Positions 1-9,321 of a stretch of 20,121 bases of DNA are shown piece after piece (within the stretch, counting starts at the first letter, position 1; each line of letters starts with the position of its first letter). This DNA comes from Gnetum montanum. Lineage: Eukaryota; Streptophyta; Gnetopsida; Gnetales; Gnetaceae. Below the pieces are notes generated by a model. That model was not told the origin of the DNA. It ran no database searches and worked only from the letters and a program-made list of their open reading frames with translations. A program made the position numbers and the translations under genes. The DNA lies in the NCBI GenBank assembly GCA_015680685.1, contig MNCI01006577.1:346092-366212 (forward strand). The letters are read 5' to 3'.

Positions 1-180
1 ATACCTCAGACTTGCTTAACCATACACCGTGACACATACAAGCAAGCCTGGGAAGACAACGAACGATTAACCCCAAGTGTTTCTTGTGGCGTTAAGGCAT
101 TTAGTCTGCGGAGTTCGACCGGATCGCGCGTGTACGCTCATATTCGTATGGTAGAGTGTAGGGGTACCTCGCCACTCATC
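1..180 (+). repeat. Left terminal inverted repeat (180 bp)
   Basis: It pairs with 737-916 over its whole length with few length differences. It may continue beyond base 1. It contains the CG-rich stretch GATCGCGCGTG, which is partly decayed (C to T) in the other arm. Confidence 0.88.
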
Positions 181-736
181 AGAAACCAACATTAGTTTAG
201 TGGCAAAAATGTGGCAACAAAAATTAAATGGTTATTTAGCCTTCCATGCTAACTTCTCTCTAGAAATTCACAATAGATGTTATGAAATTTTAGCATCCAA
301 ACCACTCGTAGCTTCCACATTGAGGTTTCTACCATAGGAAGGTAAAGGTAATGTTGGATTCCTTAAGAGTTTTGACTTCAAAAAACTAGAAAATGGCTTT
401 CAACTTGCAATAAAAGTAGGTTTAGTCATTAAATTTGTAACAAACCACACCAACGCTAGCCTTCCAACTTCTTCCACACTAGGTATGACAAAGGGGGAAA
501 AGAAGTGGGGGTGAGATGATGAGAATCTCACACCTCTTACCTCAACATTGATGAGGGAAAGGCTAAAAAACAAAGTTGAAAGTTGGTGTTTTTCCACTAA
601 AAGTAGATTTAGCTAGCTGCCAGTTTTTTCAACTTGGAAAAGTGGGAGGAAAGCCAACTCATGGAATAGTTAAACCACCCACTTTTAGAAACTAGAGAAA
701 ATAATTTTAGCAGTAAAAAGAAAAAATAATACAAGT

Positions 737-916
737 GATGAGTGGCGAGGTACCCCTACACTCAACCATATGAAATGAGCGTAGCACGCGCAATCTAGTC
801 GAACTCCACAGACTAAATGCCTACATGCCCCATGGAACACTTAGGGTTAATCATTCGTTGTCTTCCCAAACTTACTTGTAGTTGTCACGGTGTATGGTTA
901 AGTAAGTCCGAGGTAT
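737..916 (-). repeat. Right terminal inverted repeat (180 bp)
   Basis: It is the reverse-complement partner of 1-180. Its outer end reads CCGAGGTAT at 908-916. The sequence after 916 (ATGATTTTT) would be the first bases of a target-site duplication if the element ends here. Confidence 0.88.
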
Positions 917-1139
917 ATGATTTTTATGGTCTTTTTTGGTTTTATCTCTTATGCTATGAGGTGAAGGGTTGAGAAAGCTAACTGACTCTAACTAAGGACT
1001 AAGTCTACTTTAACTAGTGTCAACATCCATTCCCACTTACTGTACACACCCTAAACTATGCAACTGTGGCTACCAAATGCTAATCATTACTAGGATCACC
1101 ACACGTAATGCACGTGCTCGAAGTGGTCGCACTGAGGCA
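917..1139. other. Intergenic DNA, nothing recognised
   Basis: I see no coding frame, repeat or RNA gene in this stretch between the inverted-repeat element and the tandem duplication that follows. Confidence 0.5.
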
Positions 1140-1238
1140 CTTAACTAGCATAAACGTGATGAGCAGCCGATTCCTTAACTAGCTGTACACATCCGTAGAT
1201 GCATAAACGTGATGATGCAGCCGATTCCTTAACTAGCT
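1140..1238. repeat. Short tandem duplication (about 53-bp unit, two copies)
   Basis: The stretch GCATAAACGTGATGAGCAGC onward (1148-1184) recurs at 1201-1238 with one extra base. Both copies run through CCGATTCCTTAACTAGCT. A third partial CTTAACTAGC lies at 1139-1149. It abuts the outer end of the repeat motif at 1239, so it may be a rearranged insertion-site flank. Confidence 0.75.
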
Positions 1239-1304
1239 ATGCGGACTGCAAGAACCTGGTGAAGCCAGGATGACACCGTATTTTTCTTTTAGGGTATTTC
1301 ATTG
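1239..1304 (-). repeat. Dispersed 64-bp motif with a CCTGG/CCAGG stem, possible LTR end
   Basis: This stretch matches 17032-17096 in the same orientation, including the shared core CAAGAACCTGGTGAA and then CCAGGATGAC. The core forms a short stem (CCTGGT, loop GAA, GCCAGG; one G-T pair). Similarity fades into different sequence after about 64 bp. Its position downstream of a minus-strand pol is where the outer end of a 3' LTR would be expected; that role is inferred. Confidence 0.5.
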
Positions 1305-2300
1305 GCCCCTCTTTGTCGACGTCTGGAGAACACGCTCGATGGACGTCGGCAAAGAATACAAAACACCATAGTAAGTGAAACATTGAGGTTGTCACTTGGT
1401 GAGTACTGGGATGTCGCTTGACCATGCTTGAGGGTGTCACATTGGTGTTGCGGAGGTTAAGGCAAAGAGCAGAGATGATGTTTAGCTGAGTCCCTCGTCG
1501 GAGTACTCTGAGGGGCTCGTTTGCATTTTCATCTCTAACTGGCACTGTTCTTCAACCTCCTGTAGGCAGGTGTCCCCTCTGCAGGATGAGCTGTATTACA
1601 TCCATGGAGGATCCTGACCCGCCTATTGAAGCCTTCCACATGGCAAGCTATGTTACGCGCATGCTGGAATTTGTACTCTCAAACAACCATGTTAGTCGAG
1701 GCACTCACTTTGCGATGTTGTAGCCTTTGCTGTTGTAGGGGGATGCGTCTGCAAGGATAATGTTTTGCGAGCTGTTGGCATTGCTGTTACACTTGGGCAC
1801 CATTGCTGGTGTGAAATGCCCAAAGTAGGGAGGCCAACAACGGTCTTGGTAGCATTGGTCGCAGAGGGAGCTAATCCCCAGGGCACCGGGGGCACGGATA
1901 CACTGGAATCCCCGTTAAAGGAATACATGCTGAGTTCAGATATGGGATTAGCTACTGCATAGCTGAACATTATGCAAGCTGAAACCTTGGCAGGGAACTG
2001 AAGCTCAACAATATTGTGGCTAGGCTACAATACTGTCAGCACCTTAGAAAAGGAACGAGCCCGGGAACTACCATCAAGGCGATGGGCCATAGCGATGGTA
2101 GGTTCGAAGGGCCCGTGTGACATCGCACGACGTCTTCAAAGGGTTAGCATGATACCGGAGATGGCAGTGCATACGCCCCAGATCGTGTTTTCCTTGTGTC
2201 GAGAACTGCATCCTGGAGCGACGATGTCCCACCCATGTGCCAGTATCATGCCCCTTCGTTCGACATGTATTCGGTGAAGGTGCATGTTGAGGATGTGATG
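1305..2300 (-). other. Non-coding stretch, possible degraded 3' LTR or 3' region of the Tat-type element
   Basis: It lies between the pol-side repeat array and the possible LTR-end motif at 1239. Short open frames on both strands (for example minus 1692-1970, Ser/Thr/Pro-rich) match nothing I recognise. I found no clear polypurine tract, no TG...CA boundary and no matching copy on the 5' side, so the LTR assignment rests on position only. Confidence 0.3.
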
Positions 2301-2600
2301 TGAACCCAATTTAAGGTCTTGGTAGACTGGGTGCTGGTTTAGGATCCCAACAAACCGCTGTGTTGGTTTGAGGTCCCAGCAGACCGTACACGCTAGTTTT
2401 ATGTATTGTGGTGGATGCGTGATGCTAGTTTATAGTCATAGTGGACTAACAGTGCCAGTTTTACATCGTGATGAATGGTTGCTGCCAGTTTATCGTCATA
2501 GCAGATGCTATTCGATGCTGCTAGTTTATCGTCATTGCGGACGTTGCCTGGCGCAACTGCCAATTTATCGTCATAGCGGATGGTGCTTAGTGCTGTCATT
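2300..2600 (-). repeat. Tandem array of about 30-bp units just 3' of pol
   Basis: On the plus strand the units share the core CCAGTTTATCGTCATAGCGG, with variants at about 2425, 2455, 2485, 2519 and 2558 and weaker versions with GGTTTGAGGTCCCAGCAGACC back to about 2310. Unit length varies from about 29 to 39 bp. Read on the minus strand in the pol frame, the units give a peptide repeat of the form (R/C/H)YDDKLA, seen as RYDDKLA, RNDDKLA, CYDDKLA, HHDVKLA and HYDYKLA. It starts directly after the pol stop codon. It could be a 3' UTR repeat or an extension once read with pol. Confidence 0.75.
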
Positions 2601-2605
2601 GCTCC

Positions 2606-3700
2606 TCAAATGTAGTATGGCTTGAGGTACGTGTGGTTCACCAGGTTGGCGAATTCGTTGTCGTCTATATCCGCCAGTTTGAAGGCTCCATTCCCACAGG
2701 ATTTAGCGACCACGAAAGGACCTTCCTAGTTGGCTAAGAACTTACTTACATGCTCACGGACGACCTTGAGGACGAGGTCGCCCTTCTGCACTGGTTGTCG
2801 ATGCGAGTCTGCCTGGTTCTTTTGCTGTTGTTTGTCCTAATAGTGCTCAATCTGTCTCAGTGTCTGCACGTGTTCCTCCTCCACTAAGTTGAGGTCGATG
2901 ATTTGCAATTCGTTGTTCTGGGCTTCGCTTACAACGTTGGACAGCATCATCTGAAGTGAGGGTACCTGTAACTCAAGAGGCAACACAGCTTCAGATCCGT
3001 AAATGAGGTTGTAAAGGGTCTTACTTGTTGCGGTTCTGCAAGTCGTTCGATAGGCCTAGAGGACATAAAGTATTTGCTCGTGCCACCGCCTCTTGCTGTT
3101 GCTAAGAATCCACTTCAGTAAGTTGATGATGGACTTATTTGTAGCCTCTGCCTGCTCGTTCGCCTACATATAGTAAGGGGAAGAAAATGATTATTTAATG
3201 CCTAGGTTGCTACAAAAGGCCCGGGTTTCCTTACTGCTGATCTGTGGTCCATTGTCAGTCACAATAGTAATCGGAAGCCCAAACCTAGTCACGATGTTAT
3301 CAAGGATGAAGTGGCAGATTTGCTGGGATGTCATTTTCCTCAGGGGAATAGCTTCCACCCACTTAGTAAAATACTCTGTGGCGGTGATAATGAAGCTATG
3401 CCCTGTGGAGGACTTAGGCGTGATGGGCCCTATGAGGTCTAGTCCCCATCGTTGGAATGGCCACATAATTTGTGTAGGGTGTAGGTCTGTAGGGGCTATG
3501 TGTATGATATTTTCATATCTCTGACATGTGTCACATGTCTTGACTTTCGACAGGCAGTCACGCTCCATGTAAGGCCAATAATACCCTAGGCGTCTGATCT
3601 TCGCTGTCATAGCCCTAGGTGCTATGTGTCCATTGCACAGCCCTTCATGAACCTCATTAACTACCTTCTATGCCTGCTCACCACCCACGCATGCCAGTAA
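2606..3700 (-). pseudogene. pol: Ty3/gypsy integrase domain of pol (Tat-type), with premature stops
   Basis: Integrase inserts retroelement cDNA into the chromosome. The order seen is: zinc-binding H-H-C-C (HEGLCNGH near 3655-3620, then CDTC near 3530), first catalytic Asp in WGLDLIGP, second in VTDNGPQ, catalytic Glu in ANEQAEATN near 3140, then YGSEAVLP, KGDLVLK and EGPFVV, ending LKPYYI and TGA at 2606-2608. The catalytic triad is intact. It shares one frame with the reverse transcriptase upstream. Stops inside it are TAG or TGA with one TAA: two TAGs fall on family Trp codons (VL-AYRTT and LAN-EGPF) and one on the Gln of YYPQAN, where the sequence now reads YYM-stop-AN. No chromodomain is seen. 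Confidence 0.93.
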
Positions 3701-3889
3701 TATCCCATCGTAGGATCGCCAGCACAGGGCATCATTTCCTATGAGCACATATTGTCAGGCATGCTTGTGGATTACATCTCTCTGGACCAATGTCAATCCA
3801 CCCAGGGGTTCTCCATGCTATAGATATGCTTTAATGTTATCATACCATTCCAGGGTGTCCACAGCGTCAACAGATGCCACGTGTTCCAC

Positions 3890-4402
3890 TCAAGTGATAG
3901 GTTTTGCACATTCTCTGATTGCAGATGGCAGGTTTGCCAAGGAATGCGATGGGATGTTTAACGCAAGGGTAGCTAAGGTGTTTGCTATGCTATTCTCGCT
4001 GTGTGGCATGTGTTGCACATCAATGGTTGCGAACTGTTTCAGTAAAACTTTTACTAGGTCATAGTAGGGTTGCAGACGCGTAGCCTTGCAGGCGTAAACT
4101 TCGATGATTTGATTCACGACTAGTTGTGAATCTTCCCCAATTGCCAAGTGTTGCACATGCAGTGTGTGGGTAGTTAAGAGGCCTCTGAGTAGCCCCTTGT
4201 ATTCCACCACGTTGTTGGTGCATGGGAATGTGAAGCGATATGTCGATGGGTACATTTCCCCACAGAGGAATGTGATTATGGTAGCGACACTACCTCCTCG
4301 CGTGGTTGAGGCACCGTCGAAGTGTAAGGTTGCCTCGAAATGCGGCGGGACGATGGTGACATTGCTAACATATTCATCTGGGAACTCGGAATCGATGACT
4401 GC
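3890..4402 (-). pseudogene. pol: Second, archaeal-like RNase H domain of pol (Tat-clade mark), degraded
   Basis: It lies between the first RNase H and integrase, in the same frame. A second RNase H here is an established feature of the Tat clade of Ty3/gypsy elements. Visible motifs are LHFDGAST (first Asp), TNNVVEYKGLL (Glu), IGEDSQLVVNQI (Asp) and HMPHSENSIANTLA. In that last block the family normally has A-D before the final hydrophobics; here it is A-N, as a G-to-A change would give, so the fourth acidic residue appears lost. Stops are TAG after PVDD (about 4403) and TGA after AKPIT (about 3887). Confidence 0.85.
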
Positions 4403-4795
4403 CTAGTCGTCAACTGGTGAGGCTGTAAGTTGGCTCGCTATGGCTTGGCCCTTTGTCAACGATTGGCTCACATAGCGTAGATCAAATTTTGCAATTATGG
4501 CCTTCCATCGGGCTATCCTGCTGCTTTCATATAGGTTGTCGGTCATAGCCCAGAATACATTGGTTTTGCAAATGATGTTTGTTGTGCTGCGGAATAGGAA
4601 GTGCCACCACCTTTTTAGCGCGAACACTAAGGCTAGGCAGTTCCTTTTCACCTCATTGTAATTTTCCTCGTATGATATTAATGTGTGGCTTAGGTAATAC
4701 ACTGGCATCTCAGAGCCATCGTCTTGCTTCTGACATAGTAGTGCCACTATGGATGCGTCGGAGATGGTAAGGTATATGAAGAAAGGCTTTTCCCT
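4403..4795 (-). pseudogene. pol: First RNase H domain of pol, degraded
   Basis: RNase H degrades the RNA strand of the RNA-DNA hybrid made in reverse transcription. Seen here: TISDASIVALL (first Asp), a CLALVFALKRWWHFL block, SRIARW, and KFDLRYVSQ with KGQAIA. The position where related elements have Glu before CLALV is Lys, and the Asp usual four residues or so before the SRIARW segment's loop is Asn (CKTNVFW). Both fit G-to-A changes, so the domain is probably catalytically dead as well as broken by stops. It runs directly on from reverse transcriptase after a TAG following MYLS. Confidence 0.85.
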
Positions 4796-6113
4796 CTACG
4801 ACAGGTACATTGTTGGGAGGTGGGAGGGTTCTTTCTTCAGGTTGTCGAAGGCTTGTTGACATTGGGCTATCCACTCAAAGTCAACACCATTTCTCAAAAG
4901 ATATTGCATGGGGTGTAACTTATCGGTCAATCTTGCTATAAACCTTTGAATGAATTGCACTCTGCCTTGTAAACCACGTAACTCCTTTAGGTTTGTGGGA
5001 GGCGCTAGGTTGACGATAGCTTTCACTTTTTCTGGGTCCACTCATATTCCAGCCTCCGATACTACAAACCCTAACATGCATTCAATCTTCACTCCAAAGA
5101 TGCACTTCTTAGGATTAAGACGTAAATCGTGCCTTTGACAGCACTTGAGGACTAACTCTATATCACGCGGGTGATGGACTGCCTCTTTGGACTTAACCGC
5201 TATATCGTCCACATAATCATTTAATGTTTCTAGGATGTGGTTACTGAAAATGTAGGTCATGGCTCGCTAGTATGTCACCCCAGCATTCTTGAGCCCAAAG
5301 GGCATCATGGTATAGCAAAAGGTTACCCATGGAGTCATGAAGGTTGTTGACAGCTGGTGTTCTGGGTTGATGCAGATTTGGTTGTATCTGGAGAAGCCAT
5401 CCATGAAGGATAGCAAAGCATGTCTGGCCGTGGTATCGATGAGTTGATCAATGCTTGGTACTGGAAAGTTATCCTTGATCGTTGCCTTGTTCAAATCTCA
5501 GAAATCTATACACATTCATATCTCTCTTGTTTTCTTCGAAACCACAACGATGTTGGACACCCACTCTGAATAGTCGACTACATGGATGAAACCTACTCGA
5601 TATAACTTAGTGATTTCATCCTTCACGGCTAGCGCAATTTCTGGCTTGATTTTACGCGCCTTTTGCTTGACTGCCTTCACATGGGGGTCTAGGACGATAT
5701 TATGCTAAATCAACCGTGGATCTAGACCTAGCATATCTCGATATGACCCTGCGAAGACGTCAATGTGTTCTTGCAAGGTTTTAACTATGCCCTCATGTAT
5801 TTGTGCGTCTAGGAGAGAGCTAAGTCTTAATGTATTTACCTCCTTTCTTGTAGTGGTTATGGGTATCTCGACAAGAGGATCCTTGGTTACATCCCCAACC
5901 TCCAAATCTAGGACATGGACCAGGTGTCTAGGCCAATCCAGGGATGCTTCTAAGGTTGCTATAGTATTAATCGCAATCAACTCTCAGTTGATCGCGTCGG
6001 GGTTTAACTGTCTTGCAAGCTTTCCTTGTGGCCCTGTTAATATTAAAGGGGTGGATAGGACATGGTGGGTTTCCATTTCTTGCTTAACCTTTCATCACAA
6101 GATGAGAGCCTAG
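4796..6113 (-). pseudogene. pol: Ty3/gypsy reverse transcriptase domain of pol, multiple TAG/TGA stops, YVDD intact
   Basis: It copies element RNA into DNA. The N-terminal linker reads HIDVFAGSYRDMLGLDP; then KTREI, MCIDF and DLNKATIKDNFPVPSID, LSFMDGFSRYNQI, MPFGLKNAGVTY, and the catalytic NDYVDDIAVKS near 5215-5180, followed by LNPKKCIFGV and VDPEKVKAI. All segments from 6113 to 2606 lie in one frame. Stops interrupt at DAIN, RLI, REI, DF, VTY, AGI and MYLS. The stop before DLNKA is TGA where the family has Arg, and the stop after VTY is TAG where it has Gln. The 5' end is set at the last well-supported coding block; upstream it merges into 6114-6494. Confidence 0.93.
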
Positions 6114-6494
6114 GTAAGGGTCATCAGAGATTGTGTGTAACGTAAATCTACAAAGCAACACCGAGATGTGACTTGCTAAATAAGGCGATGTAAAGATTGA
6201 GAGTTCGCTAGCTTAGGACCATGGCGTACCACCCAAGCGCAAGAATCTAGGATTGTTGAAGATATAGACATTGTTGATGTAAAGTGCAAAGTTGTATATG
6301 GATGCTGAACCACTAGTTTAATTGTCATTTTGGATTGCCATATTATGACATGCAAAGTCTTGCTGTGCTAAATAATGATAAAAGAGATGGAATCGCAAGT
6401 ACAAGATGTATCGGGTGGCCAATGAGGGAATGAAGGCACGAAACTATTAGGGAATATGCTACGCCTATGTTGAGGTGCGCTAGATGATTACTGA
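6114..6494 (-). pseudogene. Weak upstream continuation of the pol frame (protease-RT linker)
   Basis: The pol frame can be followed from 6113 to about 6494 with only a few stops (TAG, TGA) before a TAA. It has blocks such as RCCFVDLRYTQSL and WQSKMTIKLVVQHPY. The composition is Ser/Thr/Pro-rich toward the upstream end and I recognise no domain. It may be the linker between protease and reverse transcriptase, or partly non-coding. Its upstream limit is my estimate of where the opposite-strand block begins. Confidence 0.4.
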
Positions 6495-6798
6495 TGTAAG
6501 AAGAGTAACTACCTTGTTTGACGTCGTTGCGAACTGCGGTCGTTACTAGTTGAAATTGCTGTCTTTGATTCTTAAAGAGTGTAATTATGCCGGGTTTGTT
6601 AGCTTAAGCTCTTTTTGGACCTTTAATCGAAAACAAATATTATCATATTATTTTTATTTTCGAGAAGGCGAGTAACTGACTTGAAGCGTGCCGAGGTTTA
6701 GATGCTAATAGTGTTGTGATGTCGTGGTGAGCATGCTACACCGTGCCCTGCCTTAATCGGGGAGACAGAAAAGAAGTTTCCCCATTTTGCTATTACTA

Positions 6799-6811
6799 CC
6801 ATAAATAGGAG
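6799..6811 (+). promoter_or_regulatory. TATA-box-like site for the opposite-strand gene
   Basis: CCATAAATAGGAG lies about 160 bp before the ATG at 6959. In plants such a box would place transcription start near 6830, leaving a 5' UTR of about 130 bases. It sits in a local A+T-rich setting, and the gene structure that follows is on the same strand. Confidence 0.5.
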
Positions 6812-6958
6812 TTGAATCTTGGTAATTTCATTGTTTTTGCCCTAGAAGCGCATAATCCTTGTCGGAGCACTTCGGTGATTTCGGGGCATGGAGTCAGTGT
6901 GTTAATCCACATCGAGGAGAATTTCTAAGGCGAAGGTCATAAATCTGCTAGTAGGGCT

Positions 6959-7068
6959 ATGGCTCCCAAGACTCAGTTGGTGCTCATGAAGGTCAGGGAG
7001 GCGAAGAAGACTCTGAGACATGGGCCAGGGGTGCACGTTCCGACGCAGAAGGGCACACTATTGACTTA
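6959..7068 (+). other. Exon 1 of the antisense gene (tentative)
   Basis: ATG at 6959 in the good plant context GGGCTATGGCTCCC opens a basic peptide starting MAPKTQLVLMKVREAKK. It runs to a GTGAGT donor at 7069. The frame closes with TAG just at that donor. Its phase (2) does not fit exon 2 as drawn, so translation may instead begin at the ATG at 7589 and this may be 5' UTR. Confidence 0.45.
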
Positions 7069-7585
7069 GTGAGTTTTTTTATGTCTCTTCCATTGTTTTC
7101 TCCTTGCATCTTCTACTGTCTTCTACTTTGGTTTTATATCTCCTTTGTTTTGCTACTGGTATTTTCTGCGATCGCGTCGTTTTAACTTTGGTGCTGTCGC
7201 AGTCTCTCTTTCTTTCAGTCATTGCTGTTGTGCAAGGATCTCGTTGTGGTTACATGCAAGGCCATCACTATCGTGGCGATTGCCACGGCTACGAGACCAG
7301 GGTCATTTAAGTTGCTGAACCTTGACATGCCGTGACGTAAAAATCCCTCAGGAGGGTTTGGTTATGTATGATGTAGGCACGTATTTTATTTGGGCATGTT
7401 GTTAGTTATTTTGTTGTTGTGCCAAGTTACTTGCATGTTCTTGCTACGCTAGGCTTTTGCATTTTTGTTATGCTATGATGAATAGAGATTATGCTATGCT
7501 ACATTTATGGTTGGCTAAGCGCTGCTACGTTGCGCATGTATTATGTTCATATTTGATGTCACTAGCTACTGTTTCTTTCATGCAG
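7069..7585 (+). other. Intron 1 of the antisense gene (517 bp)
   Basis: It begins GTGAGTTTTTTT and ends TTTCTTTCATGCAG. It is T-rich, as plant introns are. At 7440-7530 it contains repeated GCTACG/GCTATG words like those at 16380-16810. Confidence 0.5.
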
Positions 7586-8606
7586 GGTATGGCCAAGGTC
7601 TAGATTGATCATTTTGGATCTTGAAGAAGTCTTATGGCATGTAGGCAGACCTATGGCCAACGTTCCCCCTTCCTCAATACGTTTGGGAGATCGAGCGATT
7701 TGGTTTAGGGACAAGGTGCGAGACTTCCTGCATCAAATCCGGGTGTTCCTGCTGCTGAGATGCTTTTCCTGGTTAATTCCTTTTCTAGGCAGGCGAGCCG
7801 CTTTTGCACGTACGTGCGGGGTGTGCAGCTGGCCATTGACATCAATGATAAGTTATTTGTAGATTTGTTTGGCATCCCTATTGATGGTGCCGATGTGATG
7901 TCAAAGGGTAAGTAGGAGTTGACCCTCCATAGGTAGCATATCGAGGAGTGGCTGAGGCTCACCAAGGAGTAGAAAGGGTTCCCTATGGAAAAGCTTAAGG
8001 ATGGTCCTACCATGGGGATATACTCGGTCTTTCGTGCTCATGCATTCCCTCACCTGCTCACCCAAGGGAAGGTCTTGGGGCTTGAGCAAGCTTGGGTAAT
8101 GCGAGAGGTCATAGAGGAAGGAGCCTATTATAACTGAGCCAAATTCCTATGTAGTGGCCTACAAGATGAGATTTTGGGGCTCCGTGAGCAAACGAAGTCT
8201 TGCTTTAACATATACTACGCTTTCTACATAGGTTGTTTAAAGCGCTTTGCAGAGTTTCTGGTGGTCCAGGAGGACGGAGTCTGGTCAGAGCTAGATCATG
8301 ACCAGATTCCCAAGCTGTGGATTCGACAGGTCGTTCGGACCATGCAAGCCCAGGCTCCCCTAAAGATGGTCAGGGATTCATTTTCTGTAATGACTAAAGG
8401 TCTTGCAGTTCGTAGCGCTTACAGCTAGGACAGCGTAGGGGAGACTCCCCCTGCCATACTTGGCAACGTGACCTATGGTGAACGTCTCATGGCTGAGATC
8501 GTGCCTGCGGAGTTGTGGAGAAAGAGACCTCCCCCTGCTAGGAAAAGCCCTCATGAAGAGGAGCAAAGGCTGCAATTCAAGTTATGGCGAATGCAACCCC
8601 CCATTG
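7586..8606 (+). pseudogene. Exon 2 of the antisense gene (largest exon)
   Basis: The coding frame starts at 7589 (ATGGCCAAG) and stays in register to a GGTGAG donor at 8607. Visible blocks include NSFSRQASRFCTYVRGVQ, INDKLFVDLFGIPIDGADV, HIEEWLRLTKE, MGIYSVFRAHAFPHLL, WVMREVIEEGAYYN, NIYYAFYIGCLKRFAEFL and IPKLWIRQVVR. Stops in it are TAG or TGA, all explained by CAG or CGA ancestors. The LFGIPIDGADV stretch recalls the leucine-glycine-proline block of plant mobile domain proteins, and YVRGV recalls some retrotransposon-linked plant proteins. Both comparisons are tentative. A competing 85-residue frame at 7605-7862 is an out-of-frame shadow. Confidence 0.7.
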
Positions 8607-8720
8607 GTGAGCATTTAGAGGGCCTGCTATTCCATGCTTAGTTAGGTAGTACTTTGTAACATGGTATTAGTTTTGAGTTAACCAACTTCGATTTGTTGTG
8701 TGTATACCCTTTGCAGGCAG

Positions 8721-8988
8721 CAGAAGAAGAAGGTGACAAGGAAGTGTCGGCCCTCAAAACGGGGGTAGCAAATAAAGACGCAAGGGCCTCGGCTAGGAAT
8801 AATGGAGCTCTTATCTCCTAGGTAGGGGCTCTTGCTATTAGGGATCCTCTTCCTACCAACGAAGAGGTGTCTTCCCAAAATAAAAAAGATGCTGCTGTCT
8901 TGAAAGGAAAAGCACCAACACTTGAGGTAGGAGTTCCTATGGACTTGGCTGGGCCTTCTATCGAACCTATCGCGATTGTCTTGCACCG
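8721..8988 (+). pseudogene. Exon 3 of the antisense gene
   Basis: The acceptor CTTTGCAGGCAG ends at 8720. Using its second AG joins exon 2 (ATT-G) to CA-GAA-GAA in frame. The peptide begins with an acidic run, EEEGDKEVSALKTG, then NEEVSSQNKKDAAVLKGKAP, and ends at the strong donor CCG-GTAAGAAAT (8989). One TAG at 8819. It is low-complexity, charged and probably disordered. Confidence 0.65.
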
Positions 8989-9060
8989 GTAAGAAATAAG
9001 ATAGCAGCCGGATGCTGGTGAGTTTAGGCTTTGGATGTACCCTACCGTAGTCCATTTCAG

Positions 9061-9225
9061 CCATTGCTGGCATGCTTAATCGTGTAACAGGTGCTATTGT
9101 TGATGTCTCAGGACCTCCTTCGCCCTGGATGGAGTCATGGGCTGAAGTTCCTGACAAATTTAAGTTTGTTCAGGGGCTTGTTGATGACATGATCAAACAC
9201 CTTCAGCAGGCGAATCCTCGTGCAG
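9061..9225 (+). pseudogene. Exon 4 of the antisense gene
   Basis: It lies between the acceptor CCATTTCAG (ends 9060) and the donor TGCAG-GTAAGT (9226). The open frame reads IAGMLNRVTGAIVDVSG, then PSPWMESWAEVPDKFKFVQG and LVDDMIKHLQQANPRA, with no stop. Its start phase is off by one from exon 3, so one boundary is wrong or one base was lost or gained. Confidence 0.6.
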
Positions 9226-9321
9226 GTAAGTAGGAGCATTGACAGCCACTATGCTGCTAGGCTGCAACTTTTGAACATATTGATTTATGTCATGTTAACA
9301 TGATTGCTATACTTTCTATAG

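Larger units (their letters stand above)
1..916. mobile_element. Non-autonomous DNA transposon with long terminal inverted repeats (MITE or foldback type)
   Basis: Bases 1-180 and 737-916 are inverted copies of each other, roughly 85% identical by eye, and enclose 556 bp of A+T-rich DNA with no coding sequence. The left arm starts ATACCTCAGACTTGC and the reverse complement of the right arm starts ATACCTCGGACTTAC; both arms end inward with GGTACCTCGCCACTCATC. Most differences between the arms are C/T or G/A. Arms this long are typical of Mutator-like or foldback elements. The target-site duplication cannot be checked because the element touches the left window edge, so its true end may lie outside. 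No transposase is encoded, so movement would depend on an autonomous relative. Confidence 0.85.

Noticed and set aside
1232-1269. Helitron-like 3' end (hairpin then CTAG followed by T on the minus strand)
   Set aside because: The second copy of the motif at 17032 lacks the CTAG, and no 5' TC end or RepHel gene is present.
1692-1970. Minus-strand Ser/Thr/Pro-rich open frame of 92 codons
   Set aside because: It superficially resembles the gag proline-rich part, but no block matches and it is followed by several stops, so it is not called as a gene.
2014-2277. Plus-strand open frame of 87 codons
   Set aside because: There is no motif, no promoter or splice context, and it lies in presumed LTR or 3' DNA.
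3198-3524. Plus-strand open frame of 108 codons opposite integrase
   Set aside because: It is the antisense shadow of the well-supported integrase and has no recognisable protein sense; the same holds for the plus-strand frames at 3741-4064, 4164-4406, 4579-4770 and 5763-6113.
5180-5215. YVDD as a sign of an active reverse transcriptase
   Set aside because: The catalytic motif is intact, but seven stops interrupt the surrounding domain, so the copy cannot make the protein.
7605-7862. Plus-strand open frame of 85 codons in exon 2
   Set aside because: It is out of register with the frame that runs coherently from 7589 to 8606 and continues across the splice junction.
8678-9157. Minus-strand open frame of 159 codons
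   Set aside because: It lies opposite exons 3-4 and an intron, shows no family motif, and its length is helped by the depletion of stops on the complementary strand.
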